The notes beneath the pieces were generated by a model. It saw only the letters and a program-made list of their open reading frames with translations. It did no database searches and was not told the origin of the DNA. A DNA stretch of 64,000 bases from Nitrososphaerota archaeon (GTDB lineage: Archaea > Thermoproteota > Nitrososphaeria > Nitrososphaerales > UBA183). The DNA is taken from NCBI GenBank assembly GCA_029784795.1, contig JAFMAW010000002.1, positions 1 to 64,000 on the forward strand, read 5' to 3'. Shown here one piece after another: positions 32,226 through 40,062 of the stretch (the stretch's first letter is position 1; each line of letters begins with the position of its first letter). The position numbers were made by a program, and so were the translations under genes.

Positions 32226-32501
32226 GTGCGCCGCTACTGGGTCTACATCCTCAGATGCTCTGATGGGTCGCTCTACACCGGCTACACCGTCGACCTGCGG
32301 AAGCGCGTCGCTCTCCATAACGCGGGGAGGGCGTCCAAGTACACACGAGCCAGGGTCCCCGTCGCCCTCGCATATTCCGAGGCAGCGCCAACCTTGTCCG
32401 GGGCGCTGAGACGGGAGGCAGAGATAAAGAAGCTGAGCAGGAGCGCGAAGCTCCTTCTCTGCTCAGGGAAGGCCGCGAGAGCGGGACAGGGCATCAGCTA
32501 G
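32226..32501 (+). CDS. GIY-YIG nuclease-like protein (YhbQ/UPF0213 type)
   Basis: 91 residues from GTG 32226. The motif WVYILRCSDGSLYTGYTVDLRKRVALHNAGRASKYTRARVPVALAYSE gives the Y-x-Y-I-L and Y-T-G-Y signature, catalytic Arg and the Tyr of the small stand-alone UPF0213 group. A TATA-like TTCTAATCA lies ~23 bases upstream. The longer frame from 32127 is not needed. The biological substrate of this group is uncertain; structure-selective DNA or RNA cleavage is likely. Confidence 0.85.
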   Translation: MRRYWVYILRCSDGSLYTGYTVDLRKRVALHNAGRASKYTRARVPVALAYSEAAPTLSGALRREAEIKKLSRSAKLLLCSGKAARAGQGIS

Positions 32502-32541
32502 GCTCTCCGGCGCAACAGATGAGTTGTCGCTGTGGCTGTTC

Positions 32542-32907
32542 TTACTTTCCGACGACTATTTCGATCGAGGAGATGTTCCTGGTCTCTGGCCCTTCGCCAA
32601 CGACCTCGGTGCTGATGCCGATGTCCTTGACCTTGAACTGGCCGTTCCCCAGCCGCTTCGTGACGATCTCTGCGACGTCTACAGCCCTGCTGATTGCCAT
32701 GCCTCTGGCTTTCACCACCACTTCGCCGGCGGAAGCGAGCTGGATGAGCGCGCTCATGGCGTAGTTCATCACAGGCTTCTGGCCCACGAATATGTGGTTG
32801 GTTGGTGCAGACCTCTGGGCTGGCGCGCTCGGCGCCGCTGGTGCTGTGGCCCGTTCGGGTGCCTTGTGTCCCTCTGACGAGTTTGTGTCGGATCTCTTCT
32901 TTGGCAT
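32542..32907 (-). CDS. albA: Alba chromatin protein with extended N-terminal tail
   Basis: 121 residues from ATG 32907; a GTG at 32928 is in frame, but the TATA box at 32943-32951 places RNA start after it. The Alba core starts near residue 36: IFVGQKPVMNYAMSAL (DNA-binding Lys of the K-P-V-M-N-Y motif), KARGMAISRAVDVAE, and a C-terminal strand ending IVVGK. Before it is a tail of ~35 residues rich in Ala, Pro, Lys, Arg, Ser. Alba binds DNA and RNA in archaea. The tail is longer than in classical Alba and is probably disordered. Confidence 0.92.
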   Translation of the reverse strand: MPKKRSDTNSSEGHKAPERATAPAAPSAPAQRSAPTNHIFVGQKPVMNYAMSALIQLASAGEVVVKARGMAISRAVDVAEIVTKRLGNGQFKVKDIGISTEVVGEGPETRNISSIEIVVGK

Positions 32908-32942
32908 TTGACTGACCTTGCTCGCCACGGCCCCCTAGTCGC

Positions 32943-32951
32943 GTATATAAC
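32943..32951 (-). promoter_or_regulatory. TATA box of alba gene
   Basis: GTTATATAC on the minus strand, centred ~40 bases before ATG 32907; RNA would carry a ~13-base leader, unlike most genes here. Confidence 0.55.
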
Positions 32952-32969
32952 CACATGGGTGCCGCGGGG

Positions 32970-33884
32970 CTAATACTCGCTGGGGTCGACGAGGTTCCTG
33001 GCGGTCCCGGTCTCAAAGTACATCCGCACGTTGGCGGCCGCAGCCGCCTTCATGTCCGAGAGGTCCTCGCCGAGCGGCGCCCCGGACATGTGGAAAGTCC
33101 CGGCGAAGTTGGGCAGGTCCCAGGCGGCCGTGTCGAATGACTCCCTCGCTCCCTTGACCCAGAAGACGTCGGTGGCGAACCTGCTCTCTGGCCGCTCCTT
33201 CAGCCAGCGGACGAGCCCCTCTTCGCTGACGCTCTCCCCCCTGCCGACGTTGACGACTATCACAGAGTCCTTGGCGGCCATGAGCGTGTCGTAGGTCACG
33301 ATCCCCCTGGTGCTCTTCGTGAGCGGCAGCGCCATCACGATGGCGTCCGCCTCCTTCACCTTCTCCGCGAGAGAGGCGATGGGCGCCCTCTCGTCGAAAG
33401 CTTCGGGGTCCCTGAACGACCTGGACACGCCCACCGTCCTCATCCCGAGGGACCTCGCCAGCCTGGCGACCTCTGTCCCTATCGAGCCGGCTCCGACGAC
33501 GACAATGGTCTTGCCCCGCAGCTTGCGGGGGGTCGTCCTCGCGTTGCGGACGTGGACCCCCTTCGCGGTGCCGAGGAGGAGCCCCCAGGCGTGCTCGGCC
33601 ACCGCCTCGGTGAAAGCGCCCGCGTTGGAAAAGAGCTTCGCCCCTGGCGGGAGCGACGAGAAGTCGAAGGCGTCGACCCCTGCGGACATGGCCTGTATCA
33701 TCTTCAGGCCTTTCATCTTTCCGAGAAGCCCAGGAGGTATGCGGTGGGGCCAGCAGATCAGAGCCTGGCAGCGGGCGAGGACGGCATCGTCGGCCCGGCC
33801 TTCTATGAGCTCGAACCCTTCAAGGGCCTCCTTGGCCTTCGGGGGCAGTGAATCAGTAGAGTAGACAGCGACCCGGGTGGACAT
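32970..33884 (-). CDS. D-2-hydroxyacid dehydrogenase family protein
   Basis: 304 residues from ATG 33884, 11 bases after the rpoK stop. Substrate-binding domain with MIQAMSAGVDAFDFSSLP; NAD-binding Rossmann motif VVGAGSIGTEVARLARSLGM; the catalytic Arg region VVNVGRGESVSEEGLV; Glu/His toward the C-terminus. It belongs to the group with phosphoglycerate, glyoxylate and lactate dehydrogenases. The substrate is unknown, and the operon partner (RNA polymerase subunit) gives no clue. Confidence 0.85.
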   Translation of the reverse strand: MSTRVAVYSTDSLPPKAKEALEGFELIEGRADDAVLARCQALICWPHRIPPGLLGKMKGLKMIQAMSAGVDAFDFSSLPPGAKLFSNAGAFTEAVAEHAWGLLLGTAKGVHVRNARTTPRKLRGKTIVVVGAGSIGTEVARLARSLGMRTVGVSRSFRDPEAFDERAPIASLAEKVKEADAIVMALPLTKSTRGIVTYDTLMAAKDSVIVVNVGRGESVSEEGLVRWLKERPESRFATDVFWVKGARESFDTAAWDLPNFAGTFHMSGAPLGEDLSDMKAAAAANVRMYFETGTARNLVDPSEY

Positions 33885-33895
33885 CGAGGCTCTGG

Positions 33896-34183
33896 CTAGC
33901 TCGCGAGCGCCTTGATAGGTATGTCCTGGGTGGTCCCGTTCGGCAGGGACCTCCTGATGGATATCGGGAGGGCGTCGGCTTCGAGCTCGAGCATCGCCGT
34001 CTGTATGGGTCCCCGATACACTCCTTCCAAAGAGACGAAGGCAGGGGCGCCCATCGCGAGCTGGAGCGACCTGGCTCCGACGATCCTCGCCCTTTCGAAG
34101 CGGGTGAGCTTCGGCGGGCCTATAGTGACTTCGAAGCTTACCGTTGGAGCTTTAGTCCTTTTCACAGTCTTTGCAGGGGGCAT
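33896..34183 (-). CDS. rpoK: DNA-directed RNA polymerase subunit K (Rpb6 homologue)
   Basis: 95 residues from ATG 34183. A Lys/Thr-rich N-terminus (~25 residues) is followed by the omega/RpoK signature KLTRFERARIVGARSLQLAMGAPAFV and a C-terminal ELEADALPISIRRSLPNGT. This small subunit supports folding and assembly of the largest polymerase subunit. The length fits archaeal RpoK with a modest N-terminal extension. It is the first gene of a two-gene unit with the dehydrogenase. Confidence 0.88.
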   Translation of the reverse strand: MPPAKTVKRTKAPTVSFEVTIGPPKLTRFERARIVGARSLQLAMGAPAFVSLEGVYRGPIQTAMLELEADALPISIRRSLPNGTTQDIPIKALAS

Positions 34184-34295
34184 CTATGAGACCAGGAGTT
34201 GTTCTCGCCCTTTTGGGTCGGGACATAAGTCTTTTCCTGTCCGTCCCCGACGGCGGACCGAAGACAGATTTACCCCCTGCAGGAAAGCGGTCAGC

Positions 34296-34694
34296 ATGGC
34301 CGCCGAAGCGCCGTCAGCAGGGTCAGTGTCCAAGCTGGACTGCGTCGCCTCGGTGGGGGGGAAGGGCGAAGGGAAAATATCGCTCTACCGCCACCTGGCG
34401 CCGACCACGGTCAACGCCGTAGTGAGGGTCCTCCCGCTTTCGAGCAGGGTCACGCTCCAGCCCGCGATGGTGTCGCTCTTCACCCAGCTCAGGATCGGGG
34501 TCGAGAAGCCCCGGCTGAAGTTCGCAAGAGGAGACGTGGCCTTCCTCCCGTCGGGGGGGCTGATCTGCGTGTTCCTGGGCGAGGCCAGGAGCGACAGGCC
34601 TCTGAATCCTATAGGGAAAGTGGAGTCAGGTCTGGAGCTCTTCGACTCTTTGAAGTCCGGGGATACGGTTAGGCTGGACGCGCCGCTGCAGTAG
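34296..34694 (+). CDS. Cyclophilin-like domain protein (DUF369/PF04126 type)
   Basis: 132 residues from ATG 34296, with AGATTTACC at 34266-34274 as TATA box 27 bases upstream. The segments VNAVVRVLPLSSRVTLQPAMVSLFT, FARGDVAFLPSGGLICVFLGEA and NPIGKVESGLELFDSLKSGDTVRL are those of the small archaeal/bacterial cyclophilin-like fold family. The peptidyl-prolyl isomerase active-site Arg set is not obvious. Function unknown. It converges back to back with the S25e gene, whose stop is the next base. Confidence 0.75.
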   Translation: MAAEAPSAGSVSKLDCVASVGGKGEGKISLYRHLAPTTVNAVVRVLPLSSRVTLQPAMVSLFTQLRIGVEKPRLKFARGDVAFLPSGGLICVFLGEARSDRPLNPIGKVESGLELFDSLKSGDTVRLDAPLQ

Positions 34695-35033
34695 CTACGC
34701 TTTCGACCAGACGCCGTGGCCGCTGAACCCGCCAGCCCTCTTCAGAGAACCTTTTGCTTCGAGGTCTCTGATCACTCCGGTGGCAACCGAAGCGTTCACC
34801 CCGAGCGCCCTGGCCGCAGTATACACGGTGATCGCCTTCAGAGGGGCGAGGCTCTTCAGCAGGTCAGCGTCGCTCATCTTCGGCGGCAGGAACGAAAACT
34901 GTCTCTTCTGTTGCGGCGCAGACTTCTCCTTCGACTTCTTTCCCTTCGACTGCGCCGTGTCTCCCTGAGCCGTCTCTTCGGAGTCCTGCGACTTCTCCAT
35001 CGATGCCAGGGACTTCTTCTTCACTCCGCCCAT
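34695..35033 (-). CDS. rps25e: Ribosomal protein S25e
   Basis: 112 residues from ATG 35033. After a Lys/Ser/Glu-rich N-terminal tail of ~50 residues, the winged-helix core reads KMSDADLLKSLAPLKAITVYTAARALGVNASVATGVIRDLEAKGSLKRAGG, the characteristic S25e pattern. S25e is present in TACK archaea and eukaryotes and absent from most Euryarchaeota, which supports the taxonomic reading. The tail is longer than in some Crenarchaeota. A TTAATTG element upstream (~35063-35069) may be the promoter. Confidence 0.85.
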   Translation of the reverse strand: MGGVKKKSLASMEKSQDSEETAQGDTAQSKGKKSKEKSAPQQKRQFSFLPPKMSDADLLKSLAPLKAITVYTAARALGVNASVATGVIRDLEAKGSLKRAGGFSGHGVWSKA

Positions 35034-35125
35034 GTGTCTCGAAGGAAGACCCCTTTCAATCACAATTAAGCCTTTCCGGGCGACTCGGCCGGATACGCGG
35101 CCGCCTAGCAGATCGCCATGGAGAG

Positions 35126-35726
35126 ATGCGGCTCACCAGGAGAACCGGTCCGCGTCGCCGCGCCGTCGCAGGTTCACCATTGTCTGCAAAGAAGCCCACA
35201 CCATTCAGGGGCGGGAAGAATTGCACCTGGGGGAAGCAGAAGACGTGCGTGAAGACCAAAGGGACGACCGTTAAGTTCAACGTTCCTCGCAACTGCAAGA
35301 TGTTCAAGCCGAAGGGCAGGAAGTTCAACAAGACGATGACCATCCCCTTCTTACCTCTTCCGAAGGATTCTCGAAGGACGATGCTTCGGCAACAGTATTG
35401 CGCTGAACAGGGTGGACGCCTACCACACGTCCAGGTGGTGTGCCCGCTGCGATGCAGCCGGGAAGGGACATGACGGTGGGAACTATTCCCTGTTCAGATG
35501 CAGAGAGTGTGGCCAGGCGGTGAACTCGGACCGCAAGGCGAGTCTCGCGGCGGCCGTCAAGACCTTCCTCGAGCGGAACGATCCCAACCAGGACACGTTC
35601 CAGATTTGGGGGAGAAGAGTCCCGGCAAGCGGGCCTATACGTGGCGTCTCAGATGCACCTGGGTCTTTGGCTGTGCCGGCGCCGGCTCAGGGAAGGGGAA
35701 AACCCACAGGCTCCAGCCGTGGGTAG
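35126..35726 (+). pseudogene. Decayed IS200/IS605-type TnpB (RNA-guided nuclease family)
   Basis: The last ~105 codons (35412-35726) encode a TnpB-like C-terminus: AYHTSRWCARCDAAGKGHD, then FRCRECGQAVNSDRKASLAAAVK, i.e. the four-Cys zinc finger followed by the region of the last catalytic Asp. Upstream, in another frame (35126-35473), a Lys/Arg-rich stretch (KTKGTTVKFNVPRNC) may be a remnant of the N-terminal part. Most of the RuvC core is missing, so the gene cannot be active. A strong hairpin marks the 3' end. No TnpA gene is seen. Confidence 0.65.
35702..35724 (+). repeat. End hairpin of the IS200/IS605-like remnant
   Basis: ACCCAC-a-GGCT-cc-AGCC-GTGGGT: two stacked stems (6 and 4 bp) with one bulged A and a 2-base loop, overlapping the TnpB stop codon. 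This is the expected place for the right-end hairpin, which in related elements also forms the base of the guide RNA scaffold. Confidence 0.6.
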
Positions 35727-35770
35727 CTTACCGATACGAAGATTAGTCCATCTTCACGGGTGCACGGCTG

Positions 35771-37525
35771 ATGCTCTACTCCGCGGTGGCGAAATGCTAC
35801 GCCGACCTCGAGGGGATGTCTGGGAGGAAAGAGATCACCGCGGTGCTCGCCGGCCTCCTGAAGGCCACTCCCGTGGCGGAGCTCCCCTCGCTGGTGTACA
35901 TGACGCAGGGGAAGCTCAGGCCCGACTACGAGGGGGTGGAGCTCGGCCTCGCGGAGAAGCTGGCTCTCAGGGCGCTGGCGGGCGCCTCGGGGGCCGAGCC
36001 TGCCAGGGTGTACTCGAGCTACGTCAAGCACGGCGACATCGGCGCGGCGGCCGAAGAGCTCCTGACTGACAGGAGCCAGGGGACGCTGTTCAGCGAAGCG
36101 CTCACCCTCAGGCGGGTCTACGAGACGCTGCTCAGGGTCGCGCGCCAGAGCGGCTCGGGGTCGGTGGAGGCAAAGCTCCGGGAACTGGCGTCGCTCCTCA
36201 ACGACGCCTCCCCCCTCGAGGCCAGGTATGTCATGAGGACCGTCGCCGGGGAGCTGAGGCTCGGCGTGGCGGACTACACCGTCCTCGACGCCGCGGCCAC
36301 CGCTTTCCTGGGGGGGAAGGAAGCCAGGCCGAGGATAGAGCGAGCCTACAACGTCCACCCTGACCTCGGCTTCGTGGTCGCCGCCGTGGCGTCTAGAGGC
36401 ATCGCAGGGGTCGACGACGTGAAGGTGGAGGTAGGGGTGCCCATCAGGCCGATGCTGGCCGAGCGCCTGAGCTCTGCCCAGGCGATAATAGAGAAGATGG
36501 AAGGGAAGGTGGTAGCTGCGGAGTACAAGCTGGACGGGGAGAGGCTCCAGATACACCGCAGCGGGGACGACGTGAAGCTCTTCTCGAGGAGGCTCGAAGT
36601 GGTGACGTCCCACTACCCGGACGCCGCCGACCTGGTAAGGGCGCACGTGTCCGCCAGGAATGCGATACTCGAGGCGGAGGTGGTGGCCATCGACGAGGAC
36701 ACGGGGGAGTACCTCCCTTTCCAGGAGCTGATGCACCGGAGGAGGAAGCACGGCATCCAGCAGGCGATTGCGGACTACCCGGTGGCGCTCAACTTCTTCG
36801 ACATCCTCCTCGCCGGGTCCTCGGACCTGACAGGCAAGCCGTACTCCTTCAGAAGGAAGAAGCTCAGGCAGACGGTCGAGGAGACCAGCAGGACCAGGCC
36901 CGTCCCTGCCCTCTCCACCTCAGACCCGGGGGAGCTGGAGAAGTTCATGGAGGACGCCATCACCGACGGCTGCGAAGGCCTGGTGGTCAAGGATCCAGAC
37001 TCGTCCTACAGGGCCGGCGCCAGGGAGTTCGCGTGGATCAAGCTGAAGCGCGAATACAGGAGCGAGCTGACAGACACCCTGGACCTGGTGGTCATCGGCG
37101 CCTTCCATGGGAGGGGTCGGAGGGCCGGTACCTTCGGGACCTTCCTCCTGGGGACCTACGACACGAAGAGAGGGGTCTACGCCAGCGTCGCCAAGGTGGG
37201 GACAGGCTTCTCGGACGAGGACCTGGCGAAGTTCCCCCGCCTCCTGGAGCCCTATGAAAGCCACGTCAGGCCGCCCGGGGTCGAGTCGAAGATGGTCCCC
37301 GACGTCTGGTTCAGGCCGCACCTGGTGATCGAGATAATCGCGGCGGAGTTGACCTTGTCCCCCATCCACACGGCCGCCATGGGGAGCGTGAGGCCCGAGG
37401 CTGGGATCTCGCTCCGGTTCCCCAAGTTCACCGGCAAGGTCAGGGACGACAAGCGCCCCGAGGACTCGACCTCGGTAGATGAGATAGTGGGCATGTATCG
37501 GCGCCAGGTCAAGCGGGTCGAGTGA
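35771..37525 (+). CDS. lig: ATP-dependent DNA ligase
   Basis: 584 residues from ATG 35771, with GATTAGTC (35741-35748) as likely TATA box. N-terminal DNA-binding domain (~1-210); adenylation domain with motif I EYKLDGERLQIHR (nucleophile Lys near residue 257), motif III VALNFFDILL, motif IV CEGLVVKDPDSSY, motif V FAWIKLKREY; C-terminal OB domain ending SLRFPKFTGKVRDDK. Seals Okazaki fragments and repair nicks. Length and domains are standard for archaeal LigI. The transposon remnant ends 45 bases upstream without harming the promoter. Confidence 0.95.
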   Translation: MLYSAVAKCYADLEGMSGRKEITAVLAGLLKATPVAELPSLVYMTQGKLRPDYEGVELGLAEKLALRALAGASGAEPARVYSSYVKHGDIGAAAEELLTDRSQGTLFSEALTLRRVYETLLRVARQSGSGSVEAKLRELASLLNDASPLEARYVMRTVAGELRLGVADYTVLDAAATAFLGGKEARPRIERAYNVHPDLGFVVAAVASRGIAGVDDVKVEVGVPIRPMLAERLSSAQAIIEKMEGKVVAAEYKLDGERLQIHRSGDDVKLFSRRLEVVTSHYPDAADLVRAHVSARNAILEAEVVAIDEDTGEYLPFQELMHRRRKHGIQQAIADYPVALNFFDILLAGSSDLTGKPYSFRRKKLRQTVEETSRTRPVPALSTSDPGELEKFMEDAITDGCEGLVVKDPDSSYRAGAREFAWIKLKREYRSELTDTLDLVVIGAFHGRGRRAGTFGTFLLGTYDTKRGVYASVAKVGTGFSDEDLAKFPRLLEPYESHVRPPGVESKMVPDVWFRPHLVIEIIAAELTLSPIHTAAMGSVRPEAGISLRFPKFTGKVRDDKRPEDSTSVDEIVGMYRRQVKRVE

Positions 37526-37564
37526 CCGCGCGCTCCGCAGGGGGGCGCGAATGTCGATGCGACC

Positions 37565-37852
37565 TCAAACGAACCTGGCCAGGCGCCCCAGGGCGACGGG
37601 GATCAGCTCCTCGGTCCGCTCCTTGAGGGAGGCGCGGTCCTTGCCCTCGACCACGAGCTCCACGCCTCTGAGCGCCGGGCCCTGGTAGTAGATGTGGTCG
37701 TCGTCGGCGACGTCGGGGTACTGCTCATCGCCCTTGGCCGCGAAGGTGAACCCTGAGTAGGGTAGGAGGTAGGCGCCATCCCACAGCGGGACCGTCCCCC
37801 CTGGGAGGCGCCCGAGGTCCTTCTCGTCATACCCGATGACTTTGGTCAACAT
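37565..37852 (-). CDS. Small conserved-looking protein of unknown function
   Basis: 95 residues from ATG 37852, whose ATGA overlaps the stop of the 40-residue gene before it. The sequence (DEKDLGRLPGGTVPLWDGAYLLPYSG; YPDVADDDHIYYQGPALRGVELVVEGKDRASLKERTEELIPVALG) reads as a compact alpha/beta domain with many acids. No family recognised. Possibly works with the 40-residue partner. Confidence 0.6.
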   Translation of the reverse strand: MLTKVIGYDEKDLGRLPGGTVPLWDGAYLLPYSGFTFAAKGDEQYPDVADDDHIYYQGPALRGVELVVEGKDRASLKERTEELIPVALGRLARFV

Positions 37853-37974
37853 CAGCCGTCCCAGTCGGGGGCGGAGTGCAGGCCGTACAGGTAGCTCTTG
37901 CCGCCGACGCGGACGTAGACGTTCTCTGCGACCAGCCCGCCCACGTGGAAGGCGCCGGTGGGCTTGCGGGCCAA
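37852..37974 (-). CDS. 40-residue protein coupled to the downstream unknown gene
   Basis: From TTG 37974, about 29 bases after the TATA-like TTCTAAAAC near 37999-38007. The product contains HVGGLVAENVYVRVGGKSYLYG, two predicted beta strands. The frame is open further upstream but has no ATG or GTG before the promoter element. Stop and next start overlap by four bases. Unknown function. Confidence 0.5.
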   Translation of the reverse strand: MARKPTGAFHVGGLVAENVYVRVGGKSYLYGLHSAPDWDG

Positions 37975-38032
37975 CTCGCGCCGCCGTGGCGTGGCGCGTT
38001 TTAGAATCTTCGAGGTCAGGGCCGCGTGCCCC

Positions 38033-38677
38033 TCACCGCGGGGTCCCGAACGACCTGTCCCCGGCGTCCCCAAGCCCGGGGACGATGTACCCGTGCTCGT
38101 CCAGTCCAGGGTCGACGGCGCAGGTGTAGAACTCGGCCCGAGGGAACGCCTTCGCCACGTAGTTGATGCCGGTCATGGTGGCGATCACCGAGAAGAAGGC
38201 CAGCCTCTTCGGCTTCCCCTGCTTCCCCACCCTCCTGGCTACCTCCAGCAGGGTGTGCCCGGTCGCGAGCATCGGGTCCGCTATCACTACCACGTCGTCC
38301 TTCTTGATCTGGGGGATCTTGGCGTAGGTCACTTCGATGGGGAAGTCCGGGGCCCCGCCCCTCCAGGCGCTGATGACACCTGTCCTCGCCATCGGGAAGT
38401 TCTTGTACATTCCCTCGACGAATGGGATGGCCGCCCTGAGGACGAGGATTATCACTATCTTGTCGTTCCCCTTCACCTTCCCTCCCCTCGTCAGCCCGAG
38501 GGGCGTCTCCACCTCCGACTCCTCGGTCTCCAGCGTCCGAAGGAACTCGTAGGCCATCAGCCGCCCCAGCCTGTAGATCGCCTTCCTGAATGCGACCTGG
38601 CTGGTCCGCTTGTCGCGCGCGAGGGTGAGCTGCTCCAGCACCATCGGATGGCTGACCACCGTGACTCTCGGCTTCAC
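38033..38677 (-). CDS. upp: Uracil phosphoribosyltransferase
   Basis: 214 residues from GTG 38677; the ATG at 38695 is in frame but lies only 17 bases from the TATA element at 38708-38716, so the shorter form fits the promoter better. VVSHPMVLEQLTLARDKRTS at the N-terminus, RAAIPFVEGM, the PRPP-binding IADPMLATGHTLLEVARRV and the uracil-binding end DAGDRSFGTPR are typical. It converts uracil plus PRPP to UMP, completing salvage with uridine phosphorylase. Confidence 0.93.
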   Translation of the reverse strand: MKPRVTVVSHPMVLEQLTLARDKRTSQVAFRKAIYRLGRLMAYEFLRTLETEESEVETPLGLTRGGKVKGNDKIVIILVLRAAIPFVEGMYKNFPMARTGVISAWRGGAPDFPIEVTYAKIPQIKKDDVVVIADPMLATGHTLLEVARRVGKQGKPKRLAFFSVIATMTGINYVAKAFPRAEFYTCAVDPGLDEHGYIVPGLGDAGDRSFGTPR

Positions 38678-38745
38678 CCTGACGACCGGGTGCATGCTCC
38701 CGACAGAGTATTTATGTGGGAGACGCGGTGCACGAAACAGTCCGC

Positions 38746-40062
38746 TTGAAGCTCTTCATGGCGCTGCTTGTGGCCGTAATCCTGGCGGCGTCCGCGGTCC
38801 AGATGGCCCCCGCCCACGCGCAGACGTGCGCGACGAAGAGCGGCTACTACGTCGCCTCTCTCGACGGGAACATAGACCCCGGAGCGGCGGACTTCCTGGC
38901 CTCCACGGTGAGCAACGCCGAGTCAGCCTGCGCCGCCAACGTGGTGTTCGTCCTGCAAACCAACGGAGGGGACAGCGCGAGCATGGAGTCCATGGTGTCC
39001 TCGGTCCAGGGGTACCAACAGTGGGGCGGGAATTTCGTCACCCTGGTCGCCCCGCAGGGGGCCTATGTCTTCTCCGCCGGATCCTACATAGCGGAGTCGT
39101 CGAATCAGATTTACATGGAGCCGGGGACCACCATGGGGTCGGCCACCCCCATTGTCTCCGGCATCCCTATCGGCGAGGCGAACACCACCATGACCAAGGA
39201 TATCAACGCCTTCTCATCCTACATGACGACGCTCACACAGGCTCACGGCAGGAACGCGACGGCGACCGCCCTGATGGTCACGAAGGGGGTCTCGTACCCA
39301 TACGACAGGGCCCTGCGCGACCACGTTGTGAACGGCGTGGTCAACTCGACCACCGTGGCAGGCGCACTCGCAGACCTGGGGGTCCCCTCGTCCGCGCAGA
39401 TCAACACTCCAGGGATAAGGTCGACGATGATCTCTGTCCTCAGCAACCCGAACGTGTCCAGCCTCCTCTTCCTCCTGGGCGTCTTCGCGGTCCTGGTGGA
39501 CGTCTACCACCCCACGCTGGTGCTGTCTGCGGTGGGGGTCGCGGTGATAGCGGCGGCCCTGTTCGGACTCGGCGTCTTCGGCGCCTCCCCGCTGGCAGTG
39601 ATACTGATGGTCGTCGGCGCGGCGTTCATCTTCTTGGAGGTGAAGATACAGCACGGCATCAGCGCCATCATCGGCGTGGTGGTCTTCATACTGGGGTTCG
39701 TCCTGATCTACCAGTTCCCCCCTGCCCCTGCTGGGAACCTCCCGGCCGCCAGCTTCTCCGGGATCCCGGAGACCACCTACGGGCTGCTCGTCGCCCTCGG
39801 AACCGCGGTGGTGATCGGGAGCCTCTTTCTCAGATCGGTCCGCGACGCCCTGAAGAACAGGCCGAAGGTCAACGACCCCTCGGCCCTGATCGGCCGCGAG
39901 GGGACCATGGAGTCAGACCTCAAGGGAGGCGGGAAGGGGATAGCCAACATAGCATCCGAAGAGTGGTCGGTCACTTCTGGCGAGGACCTCGGGCGCGGGG
40001 ACCGGGTAAGAGTTAAAGCTGTTCAAGGGAACACACTGGCGGTAGAGCGAGCGAAGAGTTGA
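38746..40062 (+). CDS. NfeD-family membrane serine protease (NfeD1b-like)
   Basis: 438 residues from TTG 38746, chosen because a TATA element at 38708-38716 precedes it; GTG at 38716 and 38728 are in frame. Signal helix (~1-22), ClpP-like domain with the catalytic Ser in FSAGSYIAESSNQIYM and a Lys in the VTKGVSYPYDRAL region, then 4-5 transmembrane helices (~210-345), and a C-terminal OB-fold (LIGREGTMES...). Such proteases pair with stomatin, encoded next with a four-base overlap. They act in membrane quality control. Confidence 0.88.
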   Translation: MKLFMALLVAVILAASAVQMAPAHAQTCATKSGYYVASLDGNIDPGAADFLASTVSNAESACAANVVFVLQTNGGDSASMESMVSSVQGYQQWGGNFVTLVAPQGAYVFSAGSYIAESSNQIYMEPGTTMGSATPIVSGIPIGEANTTMTKDINAFSSYMTTLTQAHGRNATATALMVTKGVSYPYDRALRDHVVNGVVNSTTVAGALADLGVPSSAQINTPGIRSTMISVLSNPNVSSLLFLLGVFAVLVDVYHPTLVLSAVGVAVIAAALFGLGVFGASPLAVILMVVGAAFIFLEVKIQHGISAIIGVVVFILGFVLIYQFPPAPAGNLPAASFSGIPETTYGLLVALGTAVVIGSLFLRSVRDALKNRPKVNDPSALIGREGTMESDLKGGGKGIANIASEEWSVTSGEDLGRGDRVRVKAVQGNTLAVERAKS

